64,000 nucleotides of DNA from Actinomucor elegans (lineage: Eukaryota; Mucoromycota; Mucoromycetes; Mucorales; Mucoraceae), in assembly GCA_026027325.1 (NCBI GenBank), contig JAMSLZ010000002.1, positions 1,612,001 to 1,676,000 of the forward strand, written 5' to 3'. Under the pieces are notes generated by a model. It did not search any database. It saw only the letters and a list, made by a program, of their open reading frames with translations, and was not told where the DNA came from. The position numbers and the translations under genes are program-made. Below are positions 13,453-25,437 of this stretch, one piece after another (positions within the stretch are counted from its first letter, which is position 1; every line of letters starts with the position of its first letter).

Positions 13453-15299
13453 CCTTAGAAATAATAAAAAATGAGAAAGAAAAGTATACAAAGTAGCATA
13501 TAATAGCCATTACAAAGCATGGTTAGTCATTAAGCTATGATGGGCTCCTTCAACCGAATATACAGCACTCTATTTTTAGTAGAGCTACTGAAGCTGGAGC
13601 ATTTTTTTTTATGATCATACTAGTTGATAGAAAAAGATGCAGCAGCAAATCCTAGAAATGAAATACAGCCAATTTTTATCAGTATCATCAATGTTACGAT
13701 GCCATAAGCTAAAACTTGATTGTATTATAGACATCTATTATGCTTCATTTCTACATGGTACAAGTGCAATGATTTCGTTGACTAACGTGTATTTGATACG
13801 ATAGATCTCAATATATCTCGAAAAAACATCCTCAAACCACAACATATATAGATCAATACTTAATCAAGGCATAAAAGTTTTCATATTTGGATAGTATGTA
13901 AAACACTACTTACTCTATTCAATGAATAACATTTTTGCAATTATGAATAATAAGTGGAAGATACTAGATAACACCAAACATAAATCGATTTTACTTTTCA
14001 AAGCAAAGCGCTCCTTTTTATTTGCATAGTATTCGAAAGAGATTTTATTTTCCAACAGCTTTTATTAAATTTAAATAGGGCTGGATGGATGAGATAGTTA
14101 TGTTGATTGTTTCATCCTCAGTTCAATAGGAGAACCACCTCTAATGGTGTGATACTCTTTATAGAACATCTTCTACATACGATAATATAATATCATAATA
14201 AGTATATCGTACAATTACAGGAACAAGCTGTGCCATCCGGTTAAAGAATAGATACAAAGTTTCAGCTAGACAGATATAAATACCACAGAGAAGCAATAAT
14301 TAAAGAAGAAAATGGAGATATATTTTTATCATATTATATCCACTTGCATTACTGGATAAACACTCTGTTGATTTGTCGCAGATTTTATCACCGTCTCATT
14401 CAATATATATATTAAAACTACCCAAACATTATACCTACGACATTCATGTATACCGATTCACAAGAACGCGGTGAGAAACCCATCATGTATACCTAGCACT
14501 CAAAATGTCCTCAGTATTAGTCCAAGTCCAACATGAATTTTTTTTTGTATATAAAACCCTCTTTATTTGTGCCTGATAGCTCTTTATATATTCATTTAAT
14601 ACTTGATCTACTATCTTGTTACAGTCAATTTGCTATTTGCTACCAATTATTTTACTACAACTATCTCGAACAAGTCCAAATCAACTATCCCCTTTTTATA
14701 CATCTCTAAATGCTGGTTTATGCACCAAAACTGAAAGGCTCTCTTGCTCTATATTTCCACTAATCTTCTTTGAGTGAAAACATATAAAAGTCTTTAGCTA
14801 AAACTATATCCCACAACACATGGAATATGGATTGACTTGATTGATCTGGTTCAACATTGCATCTAATTAATGATTCACACTTACAATCAGCTGCTGGGTT
14901 TATTAAAAGTTTGCTTTTACTCATTACTCAAAGCTATATGGAATATAAGTTGATTTCTACTCAAAAAGGAACTACAACAATTATATCACGCTAAACATGC
15001 AGTTTGTTTATTAATATAAAAGAAAGAATACGCTCTCTATATTGCACAGCTTGAGATCTATTAAATATTATAGTGCTTATATATTGACATCGCATAGTAT
15101 CGTCTAGATACACTTTCACTTTAAAATTTGTATGTTGATTATCTCACGAAACCGTCAATTACTTTTATTACATTCTATGTTCTGTTCACATTTATTCATT
15201 GCAACTACCATTATCCAAACTCAGATGTGTTTTCCATTTATTATTGTCAACTTTCAATAACAACATAATTACTATAGTTTTTGAATAGATTGTCGTGTT

Positions 15300-15560
15300 T
15301 TCTTCTATATCACCGTATATGTTAACCTTTGCTTACTATATATTATAGTACGTGTACATACTATGTATAGTATAAAACATCTATTTTACTTTTATACCCT
15401 TATGAGTCTTATATGATAAGAGAGTAGGCTATAAGATGGTTTAAACTCAAGTAGTAATGTTGCTCATAGATATGAGTTGAATGTACGCTTGATTGCACCA
15501 AACGAGCTGATGAATATAAAAAGAGACTTATATTTTATCATGAAACTTTCCTTATTATCT
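15300..15560 (+). repeat. Dispersed repeat, copy 1 (partner near 39.8-40.1 kb)
   Basis: Shares ordered blocks with 39795-40130: CCTTTGCTTACTA, a GTAGT...CTCATAG...ATGA block, then TTGATGAATATAAAAAG-like sequence, a run ending in ACT.TTCCTTAT and a T/A-rich end. The match is gapped and diverged, so this is an old repeat. Confidence 0.45.
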
Positions 15561-16176
15561 TTTAATAAAAGTATTAAAGCGATATCTCGTTTCTCTTAGC
15601 CCTAGTTTATATTGTTCTACCCATCACCTGTTATTATTGCATAGATAATGCTAATATATATACCGAAAATTTGATGGTTGCCGATGACATATTGCAAGAC
15701 TTTTTTATTGCTATCATCATTCGTATAAGCATCCATTCCACAAGCTGAGGTCAAGTAATAGGACCGTTTCTTACATAGAGAAGTGAAGAGTGATATCTTA
15801 AAACGCTTGAAGTGATAACGCAAGGCGTTCTAGTCTGTCTGTCTACAGCTTCTAGTAAGACATGATAAAGGGCGATATAGAATTTTGTAAAATAGGTTTC
15901 GTTTTTCACTACTAGTAAAACTTTCAAATACAATCGTCTCAAGATCTTAACAATGGCGTACTAGAATAGAGTGCATTGATAGTGGTTGGTATATGCTATA
16001 AAATGCGTATAATATCATAAATTAAACCTGCTTCAGATATAAAGTTTGCAATAACGGCCTTAAACTAGAAAAATGGTGGTTTTTTTTTGTTAAAATAATA
16101 AGAATCTTGCTTTTTTAAATAATGGCCTTAGTGAGCGCATGGTGTTAATTATACATACCTATACAGTCAAGACTTT

Positions 16177-16459
16177 GGTGAAATACACATATAGCACTTT
16201 GTATATATATTAAAAGATGGGATTCATTTAATCGTCCATCAAAAAAGGGAGTTTTGGATTACCGCTGAAAAGACAATTAATGCAGAGTGAACATATATTA
16301 AAAAGACCTTTGATTGTTACTAAGAAATCTTTTTTTTTGAAGTATAAATACAAGAAATACAAGCTAAATAGAATAACTTAACGCACTTTGAATCAATTTA
16401 AAAAACCCATAAAACGGTTCTAACTGATTCACTCGCTTTTTTATTCAATTTTTGCCGCA
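16177..16459 (+). repeat. 283-bp block also present inside the CMC transposon
   Basis: Closely matches 57899-58181 over its whole length, including perfect stretches such as GACAATTAATGCAGAGTGAA and CCTTTGATTGTTAC, plus CATAAAACGGTT and TTATTCAATTTTT. Similarity stops at both edges. In the transposon this block lies between two divergent genes. It is either a relic of another element copy or a separate small element. Confidence 0.8.
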
Positions 16460-16706
16460 AAGACTATCTCAATTAGTGTAGTATGATTTACACTAGAATG
16501 ACTGATGAATGAAATATTTTAATTTCTATAATATACTGAGGGTTATTTTCTCCCATGGTTCTTTTTTATTTCCATGTAGTAAGGATTAAGACAGAAATTC
16601 AATACCATTGGTAGCGGTAAATTATATAAAGACTATTAATTGGGTGCGGTGTTTCAAATAGAATTATGACCAATATATATTTACACTCCCTATCAATAAT
16701 ATATCA

Positions 16707-16778
16707 TCCTCAATGGTCCAACGGCTAGGATTTATCGCTTTCACCGATACGGCCGGGGTTCGACTCCCCGTTGGGGAA
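16707..16778 (+). tRNA. tRNA-Glu (anticodon UUC)
   Basis: A 72-nt cloverleaf. The acceptor stem TCCTCAA pairs with TTGGGGA (one G-U), the D-arm is GTCCAACGGCTAGGAT, and the anticodon stem TATCG/CGATA closes the loop CTTTCAC with anticodon TTC at 16740-16742. The T-arm is CGGGG-TTCGACT-CCCCG and the discriminator base is A. The internal A box and B box (GGTTCGACTCC) are intact. It has no intron. Confidence 0.96.
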
Positions 16779-16780
16779 TA

Positions 16781-16786
16781 TTTTTT
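16781..16786 (+). terminator. RNA polymerase III terminator of tRNA-Glu
   Basis: A run of six T residues two bases after the 3' end of the tRNA, the standard Pol III stop signal. Confidence 0.85.
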
Positions 16787-19159
16787 ATACTTTTTACTGA
16801 TTTTCCTAATCTGTTTTGCCACACACTGACACTTGTTTCTATTTATTTATTTTTTTTTTTTTATAAATTTGGGATCGTTACTAGTGTCGTGTGCCAAGAT
16901 TTATGTTTTATAGTTGGTTCCAATAAATGTGTACAAAAGATTATATATGAGATAAAAGTTGCTCTTTATTATTATAAGATACATTTGATATTTATACTAA
17001 TTAAACGGTTACGCACAAATCTGTGTGTACCTGACACTAGTAGGTTTTTAATTATGGTAGTATGTATAACAGAAGATATAAAATCAAACATAAGGCAAGA
17101 TTATATATGCTATAAATAACGAGTTTTATTCAGCATCTGTTACCTAGATCGATATTCGATAATACTTATATTCAGCTTCTATTTTGACAACTTTTCATCG
17201 GTCATGATATATACATGGAAATCAATGCTTAGTATAGCTAATCTTCATAAATTATCTATCACCGAGAAAGTGGTACTAGAACAGAATGTCATAAACTCTC
17301 GTTAACTTCATGGGAACAGATTCTGACTGGGCTAATTGTCTACAATATCAAGTTAAATAATCAGAACTTCAGTTTTGTATAAATAGTCTATCATTTTCAA
17401 TAGTTTAATAAATTACTTCGTTTTATATCTCTGGTTATTTTATGCTGCCTTCATTATATTCGATATAAAAATGACTAATTAGAGGCATCTAGAGAACCTT
17501 ACTCTATTTTCGAATAAAAATTTTCCATAAGGTATTTTGAAGATATATATATATATATATATATAACAATTATCTACATATGATATTGCTTGATATTGTT
17601 TCAACCTACATAGGCTTTTATCCAACTATTAAAATTCATTGTTTTTGACTATATCTGAAATAAGAAGACTCCTCTAGTACCTCTTAATCAACTTAGTTTA
17701 CCTGTCATATACACGCTGCTTATATTCATAGATTACAAACAAAACATGTCTAATTAGAGTTATCGAGCTACGTAACTGATTGACCTACTGTCAAACAGCG
17801 TTTCACAAATCAAACAATCACGCATAATCAATTAAGCTTCTAGATCGATTCATCATAACTTGCCATTGTTATTACTCATCAGTAATAATACAAAAACCAA
17901 TGCAAGAACAGTACGTTTACTTGTATAAACTAATTCTTCCGTAACTTACAAGTAATCGGCTAAACAAGAACTATTGTTTCGGTTGTTCGTTCTTTAAGTA
18001 GTTCATCCTCAGCAGTTGTACCTTTAATTGATTAAACATAGAACCCTTTAGTTAATGTAAATACATATCCATTTATGATCGAAACAAAGTACAACTTATT
18101 ACCAACTAGTAATCTGATTATGTAGTAAGGTCTTATTACTATTACGCAAACCTTTGGTCTTTAGCTACTAGGAATTCAGCACTATCTTATGATCAAAGAA
18201 CTCAAAGCTAAAATAAAAATCTAAAAGACTTTTACTCAAAAAGAAATTATGCACTGAATAAAGAATTAGCGCCTTCAAACCAAACAGCGTAATTACTGGG
18301 TTATTAATTAAAGATTATTATTCTTTGAAAACCAGTTCTGTTTCATCAGTAGCTCTTAATTATAATAAAACGCGTATAATTCATAAGAAGAAAACAAAAA
18401 CAAAAAAGAGAAAGGGTTATTCCACTACTGCTAGTGTTCTATTATTATAAGCTTGATAGTGGTTTCATAGTAACTAGAACTGGTTATGGTTATATGGACG
18501 CATTGCATTTCCAGTATATTTTGGTTACTAATTAATTTATCGAGAAAAAGAAAACACTTGGAACAAGATAGAACAGTTTGCACCTATAAGGGAATGCTTC
18601 GAATGACTATCTGACTAACGTCAACCAGAATTTGAATTTTACCTTCTTAGAGTGATTAGCAGCGCTTATTAAGAGTAAAAATTCTTATTGATGATTTTTT
18701 TCACGGACCATAGTGAACTATTACACAAACTTCAGGCTAAATAATTAACAAAAATAACAAGTATTTTATGTTATCAGTAATGATTCTTTAGAAGGCTTAT
18801 TCCAGCCGCTTTTACTATTTTCTTGGCTTAACCGAGATATTAAACTCTTATCTTCTTAAATAGTGTAAACAACTATTCTTCATAACCATCCATTTTCTAG
18901 TATGTTGCTTTATTTACTAAAAACCAATGACAAATTTCTAATATTTCTAGTATTGAGCTCTTCACATGAGGTAAAAATAGATCTTGACAAGGTCCAGCCT
19001 CTCCATTTATAACACACTCCTCTAAAATGTCCCTAATATTTTAAATGATAACCCTCAGCTCAACATAATCATATGTCTTAATATTAATGTTTTACAAAAG
19101 GCTTTTAATTATACCGATTTCTGACGAACCAATCGTTTCAGTATGAACACCAAGGCCAC

Positions 19160-19690
19160 GCACCTGTTACGTGTCTCGATTGCCTCTCATAGCACGACTC
19201 CTCAACCTTATGCATCTTCCGATCTAACCAATCCACTGTAATTATCCCTACTGATGTTGTGCCTATTTCTCAATCGCCTCCACACTTGATTAATCAACCC
19301 CTCAACCTCACCAAGTGATAAACTGAACCAACTTCCCTCTACCATCAACCTATCAAATGCATTAACTGCTCCATGCCCACGTTTATAACTCAAAAATTCA
19401 GTCACCAATGCCGAGATTCTTCCTTACACTCAGATAATTGAAATCTCCTACGAAGCGACGATATTCTTTTAGTTAGAATCAGTTGACTATACGTCAAGTA
19501 AACATATATAGTTCATATTCGTTGTAGTCACCATATTAACCATCACAGGCACTGACTAGTCCTTTGAGTAGTGATAAAGTAACACGTGTCTGTTACATAT
19601 GCTTCTTCCCCAAAGCACGAACACCTCACAAAAATAATTCCCTCCCCCTTATGTATGTCTCCGGTCTTAGACAAATCCAGTTATGTGTTA
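19160..19690. repeat. Imperfect direct duplication, about 100 bp, GC-richer patch
   Basis: 19165-19250 and 19585-19690 share the order CTGTTAC.T.T, AGCACGA, CTCA, CCTTATG.AT, TCCG.TCT and CCA.T..TGT/AATTAT. Base composition is less AT-biased than the flanks. It could be the remnant of a decayed element. Confidence 0.35.
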
Positions 19691-20119
19691 TAATCAATCA
19701 AAATATAGCGTAGCTGGATTATCTTTTTATTAAAACTGCTCTTCGTTTCTATGATCTATTTCTATGAATAGTAGAGATAATGCCATCTTTCTTCATTATT
19801 CTTCATTTTTTTAAAAAAAATATTCACATAAAACTTCTTTCGTCAGTCAAGCTACAGCTCCCCTTACTTATTATGACCATATGGCCGCAAAGGCTTAAGT
19901 TGAAATATTAGAAGTATCCCGAAGGATACTTTAAGTCATACGATTTAAAGAAGAAAGAATTCATCTTCTAGCAAAACATCCAAACATGCATCTAATGTCG
20001 AACATGGCAAAAAGCAAGATTTCACTCATGAAAAGTTTTGTCTCTTCAAAGTTTTAGCTGAGAATGCTTAGAATAAAAAAAAATAAGTTCAATAAGCAAG
20101 ACCTATATCCCAATAAATG

Positions 20120-20545
20120 TTTTAATAGATGTAGTAATTCATTTCGAACATGCAATAGTCATATGATTTTGATAGGAGAGATCAAGAGATCTATAAATCT
20201 ATAGACCAAGTTTAATGTGAATTGAATCAAGCTTACTGTTGATTCTTAATCATATACTATACCATTTAAACTTCAATCTAATAAATGTACCGAAAAATTC
20301 AACAATACATTCAAAGCAAGTCCTAATAATTAATTGCAGCATTGAACCATGATCAATCAAAAGATCTATAAATCTATTCTCGAATATATGAAATATATAT
20401 AAATTAATACCATTCACCAGAATTAATGAACGCATTATAATTTAATTAAATGAATACTTGAGTAGATGCAACAGTTCATCCTGCGCATGCACTTGAAATT
20501 AAATGCAACATTGACTGAGATCAGCCAAAAGATCTAAATATATTG
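20120..20545 (+). repeat. Dispersed degenerate repeat, three tandem copies
   Basis: The best-preserved array of the GATC-rich repeat. 5' blocks: TAGATGTAGTAATTCATTTC (20133), TAATAAATGTACCGAAAAAT (20279) and TAGATGCAACAGTTCATCCT (20462). 3' blocks: GATCAAGAGATCTATAAATC (20187), CAAAAGATCTATAAATC (20357) and CAAAAGATCTAAATA (20526). The spacing gives a unit of about 165-180 bp. Confidence 0.65.
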
Positions 20546-21617
20546 AAGGTAGAAGATTTTAAAGCTATTCTCATAAAGCTTTCTTTTAACATGCTTCACA
20601 ATCTTCGGTACTTTCTATAAGTTCTAGATAATAGAACTTACAATTAAAATAGCTTCAAAAAAAATCTGTTCTTGTTGCATTTAGTGTATTGTATATAAAG
20701 TACTTGTTAGCTTATAACTGAATTCATGAAAAGTTTAAAAAATCAACTTTTATCAAGATATTTCCATGGATATAAGAGAAAGCTGGAATAGTCTGTACAC
20801 CGTTATAGATGTAATTAAATTGTTTAAACTATGTCGAAACACTTTTCATATATCGACAAAACCTTATTATTAAAGTTATTCGAGTTTCCCTTTTTTTTAC
20901 TGATTCTAACAAGTTCCCACCACAAGCAAATTAAAACAACGATTCACCAATGAAAACGATACTCTTAAATCATGCATTGTAATTCTATGTTAGCCATCGT
21001 TGAACAAATAAAATAAAAATAGGACAATGTAGGCCAGTATCGATAGACAGTATATATGTTACAAAGGAAAAATAGAGATGAGCAAGTGTTTTCTAGTACA
21101 TTTACGCAGATGATAATGGAACTGGTATATCACAATATTTTAATTGTTTTAAATAGACTAGTAGGTTTTCCCGCCTTTTCTTCAAAGCTATTCGCAATTT
21201 GGTATTCCCAAACTATCAGCGAGTTCTCTGTTTGATTTTTTTTTTTTTAAAAAAAAGCTATCTATAATTAATATAGATAAAGTAAAACTAATATATTAGA
21301 TATATTTCTATCCTCAATCCATCTCACAATCCATGGTATTGTAGTATTATAATATTATCGATATTGGTAGTAGCTTTTAGATAATATGCAGAAATGACAC
21401 AATTTGATCGAAAACGTGGCTAATAATACACTGAAGGAATCCATGCACTATCAAGACGCGTCAATTTATGCTTCCAGGAAGTAGCACTTGTGAAAGGTAC
21501 TAGCACACAATTCAATTTACCGAAAATCAATCATTAGTACGACATTGGCGCAAGTTATTAGACTAATGTATTCTGATTAATTATCAGTGTTGGTGGCTGT
21601 CTCAGCCTGAAATGTAA

Positions 21618-21672
21618 GCGGTTCTGTAGTTTAGTGGTAATATTACTAGTGTGATTTTCACTCTTCAGAGAT
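21618..21672 (+). pseudogene. tRNA-like fragment (D-arm and anticodon arm only)
   Basis: TTCTGTAGTTTAGTGGTAAT resembles the 5' part and A box of a tRNA, followed by a possible anticodon hairpin (AGTG-TGATTTT-CACT). No B box or T-arm follows, so it cannot be a full tRNA. It is a truncated tRNA copy or the head of a tRNA-derived SINE. Confidence 0.35.
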
Positions 21673-22470
21673 ATTATTTAAATTAGAATAATTATTTATA
21701 CGAGTATGTCCTACTATGTAAGTCTAAAAAAGCCTTGAAGTTTGCAAATACAAAGGCACGGGACGTGATTCAAGGCGCGCAATTACCTATAGCGCAGTTA
21801 TCAGCCGACAAAATACTACAATAAAACCAAAAGAGAACAAGAAGCCTATTATAAGTATATGGTCGACAATACAATATTGTCGAAGTCTCGATTAGGATTT
21901 GATTGGTCTATGGATAAGGAATGGGATGATAATATATCAGGCTTTCTTTTTCGTACTATCGCAATACTTGTACTGCAATTGCACTACTTATAAGATCTGC
22001 AGCTGGAAAAGATGATTACGACGAGGCGCATATAGGGCTGCATTTCTCAATTGTTTGTATGTATGTGCACCTGTTTGTATTCTCTACGAGTAGTACTCGG
22101 TCATAAGCCGCGTAGCCACATGTTTGGGAATATTATTGTAAAGATCATTTTAAACAGGAGATATCTTATTAGGCAGTAATGTCAGTATATATATATTAGT
22201 GATATTACGGACTTACTAGTGAGCCCATTTCATAGTAAAAGAGGGGAGATAAACCATGCTAGCAATGTGTACCCTATTCAGGGAGACAATGAGCGATAAT
22301 CATCGTGTATATTGACCGGTTAGCCTGAGGGTATTTCGCCTTTGGGCAGAAACCACTCATATGCACGCTATCGTATAATATCACCAAACCTATTTTCTTA
22401 ATCTACTATATAACCACGACCTTTCTTTTTTTCTTCTTTTGTTTCTAATCCATTTTTCACATATTCAAAC

Positions 22471-23112
22471 ATGATCAAGAGCTCTTCAAATCCCACCATA
22501 TCATTACACTATTTCGATTCCATCAAATGGAAAAAAAGACTGGGGAAGCTATCGCACAAGCTTCATCGATCCCAGCACTGGAATGCGACTACCTGTTCCG
22601 CCACAGTCATGGCAGCTGCAACTGAGAAATTCATAAAAAACAAAACAGCAACTCCTGCTTCTCACCAAGAAATCGAAGTCCACTCTGAAGATCTCACTGC
22701 GAGTCAATTCGCTCATTTGACAGGCATAAAGACCAAGCGCAATACTGCGAATTCCTTCTATTCTACTGATTTTTCTGATTCTGATTCTGATTCTGATACT
22801 GATGAAGACGAGTACTTTTCAACACAACGCACAACCAAAAGTTATCAGCCTACAAGCAGAAGTATTTGGGATTCCCATTTTTGGCAGGATGGCCGTAAAA
22901 GTCTACCCAACACGGCCACCAAGGAGAAACCTACTATAACCTCACAGCCTCTGAGTCGAAATAGTTCAGAACCAGGTGGAAGTCGAGTTCCAAGTATGGT
23001 TCAAAAGGGGCGATTCAAGATTGTCTGGGGCCATGAAGAGCAGGAACAAATAGTTGCACCTACAAGCCATTGCGTAGAATGGAAGCGCAAAAGAGCCAGC
23101 AGTAATTCTTAA
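22471..23112 (+). CDS. Hypothetical acidic Ser-rich protein
   Basis: A single-exon frame of 213 residues starting at an ATG ~60 bp after a TATA-like box. It starts with a basic segment (KWKKRLGKLSHKLHRSQHW), has a Ser-Asp repeat followed by acidic residues in the middle (FSDSDSDSDTDEDEYF), a motif SIWDSHFWQDGRKSLP, and ends near VQKGRFKIVWGHEEQ and a basic tail. No signal peptide or membrane segment is visible. The SDSDSD stretch with surrounding acidic residues looks like a casein kinase 2 target. I do not recognise a family; codon structure and isolation support a real gene. Confidence 0.65.
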   Translation: MIKSSSNPTISLHYFDSIKWKKRLGKLSHKLHRSQHWNATTCSATVMAAATEKFIKNKTATPASHQEIEVHSEDLTASQFAHLTGIKTKRNTANSFYSTDFSDSDSDSDTDEDEYFSTQRTTKSYQPTSRSIWDSHFWQDGRKSLPNTATKEKPTITSQPLSRNSSEPGGSRVPSMVQKGRFKIVWGHEEQEQIVAPTSHCVEWKRKRASSNS

Positions 23113-23447
23113 AATCCCTATGCCCAACATTCGTTATTTATACAGTACAATATACCCCATTCCATCGTAGCCTATATATTCAATTGATCTTTATGTTTGA
23201 TTTAGATGGTTTATCCTCTGCTATTACTGCCACTATGTACATCTATGCTTAGAAATTAACTTACAAGTAAGAGCTATTTATTATTATGAACCCTCTCCTT
23301 CTCTCTTTCTCTCTCATTCTTTATAATGTAATCTATATGTATATAACTCTCATTCACAAAATATAATAAAGACGCGTATTATAACTAATGAATATATATT
23401 TGTCTAATGAAACAAAGTGATGATAATATACAGGTTGATATGCAAGT
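23113..23447. other. Convergent 3' intergenic region
   Basis: 335 bp between the convergent hypothetical gene and Mpp10. It is C/T-rich around 23290-23320 (CTCTCCTTCTCTCTTTCTCT) and has an AATAAA at about 23363; on the minus strand it forms the 3' side of Mpp10. No gene is seen. Confidence 0.5.
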
Positions 23448-25437
23448 TTAAAAGAGAGAGGCAGAAGTAACAGCCTTGGTAGTAGTCTTCTTTTGGCCGT
23501 CTTTGCCAATGACAGTAACGTTCTTTTGTCCCAACAGTTCCTTGACCGCCTTTGTCTTGGCTTGTCTTTGTCCCATTTGAGGATTGTATTTTTGCATCAC
23601 CTTCAACTCTCTTTCCTTCATATCGCGTTCCTTTCTCTTCAACTTCTTCTTTTGTGCTCTCAAACGCTTACGTTCATCTTGATCCATTTCAGCGGCAGAC
23701 TTGACATCACCACGCTTCTTATCGTAAACTTCTTCAGGAGCTAACAAGGTAGCATCAGATACGTTCACAGGTGTAACTTCTTCCATAGAAATAGCTGCAG
23801 AGTTACTGACAATTGTCATCTCAGGCTTAGCAGCCTTGGGAGTATAATGGAAGTTGGAAAGTGCATCCAGTTTGTAGCACAACGTCTTGAAAAGGTCTGT
23901 AATTTCATCATGTTCCTTCTCCAAGGCCTCGTCACGCGCATCTTTCTTCTCTTCTCCTGTTTGCTTACGCATAAAGTCATCTTCGTACATCTCTGACAAC
24001 GATTGCTTGGATTTTTCATCACTGATTTCAACACGTCTTGAAGGCACAAAGGGCTTCAAAGTAGGGTCTACTTTGCGTTCAACATCATCAAACATGTTGT
24101 CTAAGATACGCTTCTTGATCATATCCTCCAAGGTGTTTGTAGATTCTTGAGTAATAACGGGCACAGGCTTGTTGGCATGCTCAAATTCGAGATCTTCCTC
24201 CAACAAACTGTTGATGGGTCTAGCATGAGCAGTAGCTTCACCACGCAAGGTCCAATGCTTATCTTGAATATTTTCATCTTCAAATTCCTCGATTTGTGCT
24301 TGCAAACGCTCTTGTTGCTTTTGAAAGTTGGATTTTTCTTGATCCTGGTCTTCTTCAGCATCAGAATCACCTGCAAACAAATCACGAACTGATCCCTCAG
24401 AAGCATTATCATCAACGTCTTCCTCTTCTTCTTCTTCTTCTTCAGAATCAACAAGCTCTTCTTCGTATTCAACCTTCTTTTTAGGTGTATACGGTTTCTT
24501 GCCTTTAGGTTTATCATTAGTACCGAAAAAGTCATCATATAGCATTTCTAAAGATAACTTATGTCAGCCATGTTCAAATAATTCCTTTTCATAATTATTA
24601 CCAGTAGCTTCAGCTGCTTCATCTTCTTCCTCAGAGTCTTCTTCTTCCTCTAAATTTCTATCAAAATCAAACTCGTCATCTTGGTCTTCACGATCAGACA
24701 TCATGTCCAATTCTTCCTGTTTATCAGTCCATTTGTTGAACTCCTCCAGGTTAAAGAAGTCATCATCTAGTTCTGAGGTTTTTTTCGGTCTATCATCAAC
24801 TTGTGAATACTCGTTTGCTTTTTTTTTTCTTATCAAAAAATCTTACGTTTTTTGTGGTTCAATGTCATCTTCTTCCTCTTCCTCTTCTTCTTGGTCTTTC
24901 TCGACAAGGTCTTCCATATCATCATCGTCCTTATCTTCATCCTCATCTTCATCTTCTTCGCTGACATCTTGCATTTCTTGGTCCTGATCCATATCCATAT
25001 CCATAGACTGACCCGAAGATACACTTTCATTATCTACTTCTTCTTCTTCTTCTTCTTCTTCATCACTAAACGTCACTGACTTTTGATTTTGTGCTGATCG
25101 CTTATGACTGAATGTTTTCAAGGTCGTTTTCGCGTAATCCAGAAAAGGTTCGTTTTGTGAGGCGATTTCTTCCCAAATTTGATCATTATCAAAACCTTCA
25201 GTCAAGAGTTCTGTAAATGGCGAGAAAGATACTTGTTCTACTTTTTTCACTATCAAAATAAAACAGGTTATCTTACTGCTCCGAAAATGCTACAACAAGT
25301 ATCTCACCATCGTCGTAAAAGAGCTTGGCCATGGCCAACGCACTATCAACAATTTTTTGGTTGGAAGCAAAAAACACTTGAGGTTTATCAACTACAGTGG
25401 ATATAAAGTGATCGATGGGCTGTGAATTCTTTGGCAT
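23448..25437 (-). CDS. MPP10: U3 snoRNP protein Mpp10
   Basis: Component of the U3 small nucleolar ribonucleoprotein (SSU processome) needed for 18S rRNA maturation in the nucleolus; partners are Imp3 and Imp4. Four exons (25437-25308, 25249-24847, 24789-24602, 24547-23448) give 606 residues. The last intron (54 bp) removes an in-frame TGA and carries a clear CTGAC branch site. The N-terminal part has LTEGFDNDQIWEEIASQNE; long acidic runs of Glu/Asp follow, then the family motifs ELDDDFFNLEEFNKW and MLYDDFFGTNDKPKG, IEEFEDENIQDKHWTLRGE and HARPINSLLEEDLEFEH. The C-terminus is Lys-rich with a coiled-coil look. All frames join cleanly. Confidence 0.93.

Larger units (their letters stand above)
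13453..16706. other. Gene-poor AT-rich tract
   Basis: 3.2 kb with no convincing coding sequence. It contains one copy of a dispersed repeat (15300-15560) and a 283-bp block shared with the CMC transposon (16177-16459); both are listed separately. Short open frames at 15617-15942 carry no recognisable motif. Confidence 0.55.
16787..22470. other. Gene-poor AT-rich tract with repeats
   Basis: 5.7 kb without a supported protein gene. It includes a (TA)n run near 17545-17565, a slightly GC-richer patch at 19.1-19.7 kb with an imperfect internal duplication, repeat copies at 20.1-20.55 kb and a tRNA-like fragment near 21.6 kb. A TATA-like TATATAA lies at about 22406, ~60 bp before the ATG at 22471. 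Confidence 0.5.

Noticed and set aside
19208..19408. 66-codon minus-strand frame as a gene
   Set aside because: No start context, no introns that extend it and no recognisable motif; kept only as part of the GC-richer repeat patch.
22311..22370. Second tRNA-like sequence (GGTTAGCCTGAGGG...)
   Set aside because: Only a weak A-box resemblance; no anticodon or T-arm can be folded.
24548..24601. In-frame TGA between two Mpp10 frames as a frameshift or selenocysteine
   Set aside because: A 54-bp GT-AG intron with a CTGAC branch site removes it and keeps the frame.
24703..24987. Plus-strand frame with long poly-Ser runs
   Set aside because: It is the antisense shadow of the acidic Glu/Asp runs of Mpp10 on the minus strand.
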